A stretch of 17,261 bases of DNA. Origin: an uncultured Collinsella sp. GTDB lineage: Bacteria > Actinomycetota > Coriobacteriia > Coriobacteriales > Coriobacteriaceae. Location: assembly GCA_902470695.1 (NCBI GenBank), contig CABRHH010000038.1, positions 1 to 17,261 on the forward strand. The letters run 5' to 3'. Below, piece by piece: positions 14,373 through 17,261 of this stretch (position 1 is the stretch's first letter; each line of letters starts with the position of its first letter). The notes under the pieces were generated by a model. That model did no database searches and had not been told where the DNA came from. It saw only the letters and a list, made by a program, of their open reading frames with translations. The position numbers were made by a program, and so were the translations under genes.

Positions 14373-15362
14373 TCAGAGGTCCTTTCGACCCACGAGTTCG
14401 TAGCCAAGCATCAGCTCGCGCGCCTCATACGGCTCGGACGCGCGCGCATCGCCCACCCGGTCGAGCAGCAGCGACGCGCCCTCGATGCCACTGCGCAAAA
14501 ACGCCAGGTGCACCGTGAGGATGCCGCCGGTCACCGCACGCAGGAACTGGTTATCACCGAAGCCGGACACGCGATCGGCAGCCGTGGCGACGCCATGCTC
14601 ATGCAGGGCCTGGATGGCGCCGGCGGCGATCGTATCGGTAGCGCAGGCGATGAAATCAACCGTGCCGGCCCGGTCGAGCAGGTCGCTCGCGGCCTGGTAG
14701 CCACCCTCCACGCTGAACGGGCTCTCGCGGCGCAGCGCCTCATCGAACTCGATGCCCGCATAGGCAAGCCCGGCCCGAAAGCCGTCCTCACGCGCCGCGC
14801 CCGCCGCCTCGTCGATGCGGTCGACGCCGATGTAGGCGATCCGGCGCGCACCCGAGGCCGCGATCCGCTGCGCCAGGGCGCAGGCCGCGCCGCGATCATC
14901 GTGATATACGCAGGTATAGCCGCGCGCACGCTGTCCCACCACGACCACCGGCACGCGCGCGGTGTCCAGAAACGCCCGGTGTCGGTCGGTGAAGACGGTG
15001 CCGATCAGGATGATGCCGTCCACCGGATGGCTCTGGAACACCTCGAGATAGGCGAGCTCCTGCTCGGGGCTGTTGTCGGTATCGGCCAACAGCATCTGAT
15101 AGCCGCGGTCGTGCAGCACGCGGCCGATCCCGGAGGTAATGCGGCTGATGGACTCGGAGTTGATCTTGGGCGCGATGACGCCGACGAGGTGCGACGAGCC
15201 GGTGCGCAGCGAGCGCGCCTGGCTGGATGGCACGTAGCCGGTCTGCTCGATGGCCGCCTTGATGCGCGCGGCCTTGTCCTCGGAGATGTAACCGCCGTTC
15301 AGATACCGCGACACGGCGGCACTCGATACGCCCGCCAGCTCCGCAACTTCCCGCATCGTCAT
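14373..15362 (-). CDS. scrR: LacI-family transcriptional regulator of sucrose use
   Basis: This is a sugar-responsive DNA-binding protein, probably the repressor of the sucrose genes. The 329-residue length is normal. Residues 1-50 form the LacI headpiece: helix-turn-helix MREVAELAGVSSAAVSRYLN, then hinge helix residues PSSQARSLRTG. Residues of about 58-325 form the periplasmic-binding-protein-like sensor domain, starting HLVGVIAPKINSESISRITS, with DGIILIGT and the C-terminal LLLDRV...LGYELVGR pattern. AAGGGGGGAT precedes the ATG at 15362; a second ATG two codons later is equally usable. It lies upstream of scrA in the same direction, with operator-like sites both before its own gene and before scrA, which suggests autorepression. 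The inducer (sucrose, sucrose-6-phosphate or fructose) cannot be told from the sequence. Confidence 0.92.
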   Translation of the reverse strand: MTMREVAELAGVSSAAVSRYLNGGYISEDKAARIKAAIEQTGYVPSSQARSLRTGSSHLVGVIAPKINSESISRITSGIGRVLHDRGYQMLLADTDNSPEQELAYLEVFQSHPVDGIILIGTVFTDRHRAFLDTARVPVVVVGQRARGYTCVYHDDRGAACALAQRIAASGARRIAYIGVDRIDEAAGAAREDGFRAGLAYAGIEFDEALRRESPFSVEGGYQAASDLLDRAGTVDFIACATDTIAAGAIQALHEHGVATAADRVSGFGDNQFLRAVTGGILTVHLAFLRSGIEGASLLLDRVGDARASEPYEARELMLGYELVGRKDL

Positions 15363-15376
15363 AGAACATCCCCCCT

Positions 15377-15390
15377 TGGAAACGATTTCA
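15377..15390. promoter_or_regulatory. LacI-type operator 3, before scrR
   Basis: tggaaacgatttca is the reverse-oriented equivalent of the scrA operators, with one further change from the best palindrome. It lies between the candidate -10 box of scrR (15396-15401) and the ribosome-binding site, where a bound repressor would block initiation. Confidence 0.7.
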
Positions 15391-15395
15391 TGCTC

Positions 15396-15401
15396 ATCAT
15401 A
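15396..15401 (-). promoter_or_regulatory. Candidate -10 element of scrR
   Basis: TATGAT on the minus strand lies immediately upstream of operator 3, so transcription would begin inside or next to the operator. The -35 region is not close to consensus. Confidence 0.45.
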
Positions 15402-15454
15402 CCAAGGTTTGCCCGCGCCATGCGTACGAACTCAGCGCGCACACGGCAGCGATA

Positions 15455-15556
15455 CCGCATCCGGAACCGGCATCGGATGCGGCCGGGCATGGCCGCAAGG
15501 CGCACGGGCCGTGCGCGACCGACGGCTTCCTGCGCCGCTGCCTGTGCACGGCCCGT
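15455..15556 (-). terminator. Two strong GC hairpins behind the diguanylate cyclase gene
   Basis: One stem pairs acgggccgtgc (15504-15514) with gcacggcccgt (15546-15556), 11 bp perfect with 31 bases between, starting 7 bases after the stop codon. A second pairs ccgcatccg (15455-15463) with cggatgcgg (15474-15482), 9 bp perfect with a 10-base loop. Neither has a T run, so they are terminator-like rather than classical. Confidence 0.45.
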
Positions 15557-15562
15557 TCTCCC

Positions 15563-17215
15563 CTACTCGTCCAGCATCAACTCGTAGTTGTTTTTGCCCC
15601 TGCGCTTGCAGCGATACAGCACACGGTCAGCGCGCTCGTAGAAGGTCGTGAAGCCGAGGTTGGCGCGCGAGGCGAACACGCCTGCACTCACCGTGCCCAA
15701 TGGCTCGTGCAGCCGAACCTGGTCCACGTGCGCGAACAGGCGCGTCATCAGAGCATCCACCGCAGGCGCTGGATCGGCAAAGCCGTCGGCGAACACAGCG
15801 AACTCGTCGCCGCCCAACCGGTAGATCACGTCCCCCTGCCGGAATGTCTCGTCGAGGACCCGCGCAAAGCCCACCAGCACCCGGTCGCCCGCCGCGTGCC
15901 CGTAGGTGTCGTTGATGCGCTTGAAATCGTCCAAGTCGAACACGAACATCATGGCATAGCTGCCCGGATGCCGCCCGGCCAGCAGGCGCTTGATCTCGCG
16001 GCGGCCGGCGCGCACGTTCAAAAGCCCGGTCAGCGAATCCTGCTTGGCCTCCAGCTCGTAGCGGGCGCGCTTGCGCTCCAACTCGCGCTCCATCAGGACC
16101 TGATCGGTCACATCGAGCACCAAGCTGCCGCAAAAGCCCGGCTCAGGCCGAAACGTCTTGATGAGCAGGTGCCGCTGCATCTTCACGCTGTAGCGGTGCA
16201 GCACATGGGGACATCCGGTGGTGGCGGTGTCGATGTAGAGGTCGAACCAGTCGGGCGCCTCGTCGGGGAAATGCTCGCGATGGCTGGCGGTCACCAAATC
16301 GCCGGTGATGGCACCGGTGAGCTCGGTGTGGGCTCGGTTCAGGTAGATGTAGGCGGCGTCGAAGGGCACACCCTCGTCGTCGGTCAGGATCTTCATCACG
16401 CAGCAGGCGCTCGGCAGATCGTCGAGGTAGCGGGTCTTGCGCACGTCCTCGACACTGCGCAGGCGCTGGTCGCGCACGATGTCGGTGATGTCGATGCGCG
16501 CCAGCAGGATGAAAGACCGATCGGGGCCCGTGAAGCAGAAGCGCAGCTTCTTGTAGCGCAGGCTACCGAACTCGGTCGCGGTGGCGTACAGCACGTACTC
16601 GGGCTCCTCCGCAAGCACATGGCGCACATGTCCCAAGCTCATATTGGCCGTAAGCTCGTCGCGCTCCGCTGAAACCACGAATCGGTCGTTGAGCTCGCTC
16701 ACCACCTGATTGTAATCCGGGTGGCTCACCGGCAAATACGGCCGCACCTCACGTGAGCAGGCGTAAAGCGTGTAGCCGCCGGTTTCCACCTCGATGCGCG
16801 CCACATAGTCGTAGCGCGGGTCGATCGCCTGCAGAATCGCCGCGTCGCTTTGGTCCTGCCCCATTCGGCGACTCGTGATGAGCACCAGGTCGTCCTCGAC
16901 GCGCTCCAGGGTGACCTCGGTCCAGCGCACACCCTGCGCCGACTCGCGAAACCGCATCGTGAAATGACGGTAGCCGCGTTCGCTTGCGAGCAGCTCGCGC
17001 AGGTAGGCAGGTGCGAGGTAGTCACGCCACGCGGCCCCGTCGACATCGTCGACGAACTCCTGCAGATAGCGTTGGTACACCTCGTCATAATCGATCCAAG
17101 TGCCCACGATGCCGGGGGTCAGATAATCGGCCTCCATGCGCAGCATGTTGTCGGACCCGCGATACAGACCAACGGCATTGGCAAGACTCTTCAAGCTCTC
17201 TGGAATCTGGTACAC
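15563..17215 (-). CDS. Diguanylate cyclase with PAS-like sensor regions and a C-terminal GGDEF domain
   Basis: The protein should make cyclic di-GMP from two GTP. In the 550-residue product, residues of about 390-550 form the GGDEF domain: DSLTGLLNVRAG, then FDLDDFKRINDTYGHAAGD, the exact GGDEF signature at 468-472, and a C-terminal ADRVLYRCKRRGKN. An inhibitory-site motif, RQGD, at 459-462 has the standard five-residue spacing before GGDEF, so feedback inhibition is expected. The N-terminal part has about three diverged PAS-like segments (roughly 20-120, 130-255 and 265-380). The last is the clearest (LPSACCVMKI...AYIYLNRAHTELTG) and is joined by a short charged helix (MERELERKRARYELEAKQ). 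No transmembrane segment is obvious, so it is probably cytosolic. The start is a GTG at 17215 with only a weak AGG upstream; an in-frame stop at 17234-17236 limits any extension. The signal sensed is unknown. Confidence 0.9.
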   Translation of the reverse strand: MYQIPESLKSLANAVGLYRGSDNMLRMEADYLTPGIVGTWIDYDEVYQRYLQEFVDDVDGAAWRDYLAPAYLRELLASERGYRHFTMRFRESAQGVRWTEVTLERVEDDLVLITSRRMGQDQSDAAILQAIDPRYDYVARIEVETGGYTLYACSREVRPYLPVSHPDYNQVVSELNDRFVVSAERDELTANMSLGHVRHVLAEEPEYVLYATATEFGSLRYKKLRFCFTGPDRSFILLARIDITDIVRDQRLRSVEDVRKTRYLDDLPSACCVMKILTDDEGVPFDAAYIYLNRAHTELTGAITGDLVTASHREHFPDEAPDWFDLYIDTATTGCPHVLHRYSVKMQRHLLIKTFRPEPGFCGSLVLDVTDQVLMERELERKRARYELEAKQDSLTGLLNVRAGRREIKRLLAGRHPGSYAMMFVFDLDDFKRINDTYGHAAGDRVLVGFARVLDETFRQGDVIYRLGGDEFAVFADGFADPAPAVDALMTRLFAHVDQVRLHEPLGTVSAGVFASRANLGFTTFYERADRVLYRCKRRGKNNYELMLDE

Positions 17216-17221
17216 GCACGC

Positions 17222-17246
17222 CTCATTGACGCATCACGTCAATGAG
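17222..17246. repeat. Perfect 10-bp inverted repeat upstream of the diguanylate cyclase
   Basis: ctcattgacg (17222-17231) and cgtcaatgag (17237-17246) pair perfectly around a 5-base loop. It starts seven bases upstream of the GTG start codon, so it would form a hairpin in the leader RNA or a palindromic protein-binding site. Confidence 0.7.
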
Positions 17247-17248
17247 CA

Positions 17249-17261
17249 CCCCCCCCCCCCC
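17249..17261. repeat. Run of 13 C at the window edge
   Basis: The last 13 bases are all C, which is a G tract on the coding strand of the diguanylate cyclase gene. It may be longer than shown. It could be a genuine slippage-prone tract in the promoter region or an assembly or sequencing artefact at a contig end. Confidence 0.6.

Overview
The window looks like chromosomal DNA from a high-GC member of the Actinobacteria, most likely a Coriobacteriia gut organism of the Collinsella/Olsenella type. This assignment is inference: it rests on the GC-rich coding sequence, the rimP-nusA-infB order, and the mix of a sucrose PTS, MntP and a PAS-GGDEF protein. No rRNA, tRNA, CRISPR array, integrase or transposase was found. 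Every gene I can support lies on the minus strand, so transcription runs from high to low coordinates.

From low to high coordinates: (1) Positions 1-2600 hold a translation/transcription operon, rimP, nusA and the start of infB. It is read from a promoter near 2562-2591 through a leader hairpin. The ylxR gene often found between nusA and infB is absent, and NusA ends in a Cys/His zinc-knuckle-like tail. (2) Positions 2680-5650 hold leuS, a long imperfect inverted repeat behind it, and a possible 40-residue membrane peptide. (3) Positions 5690-6610 are a small island of lower GC. It carries a free-standing RelA/SpoT-type nucleotidyltransferase gene whose 3' end overlaps a small gene resembling DUF6718 proteins. 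(4) Positions 6575-8300 hold an IMP dehydrogenase gene (guaB) with a rho-independent terminator and an unusual inverted repeat next to its -10 element. (5) Positions 8428-9003 hold mntP (manganese efflux), followed by a strongly diverged cystathionine gamma-synthase-fold protein (9247-10701) that has lost the catalytic lysine region and contains a 30-residue tandem duplication. (6) Positions 11062-15400 form a sucrose module: a LacI-family regulator, a sucrose-type PTS EIIBC and a GH32 sucrose-6-phosphate hydrolase. Two operator-like palindromes lie before the PTS gene and one before the regulator gene. (7) Positions 15563-17215 encode a diguanylate cyclase with PAS-like sensor regions. Its upstream DNA has a perfect 10-bp hairpin and then a run of 13 C at the window edge.

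The sucrose genes form a self-contained uptake and cleavage pathway. The PTS imports and phosphorylates sucrose, the hydrolase splits sucrose-6-phosphate, and the regulator probably represses both itself and the PTS-hydrolase pair. A separate EIIA protein, not in this window, would be needed. The best candidate for an undescribed system is the overlapping Rel-like/DUF6718 pair. Its catalytic motifs look intact, it overlaps a 76-residue partner, and its base composition differs from the neighbours. A toxin-antitoxin role of the toxSAS kind is a reasonable hypothesis but is not shown by the sequence.
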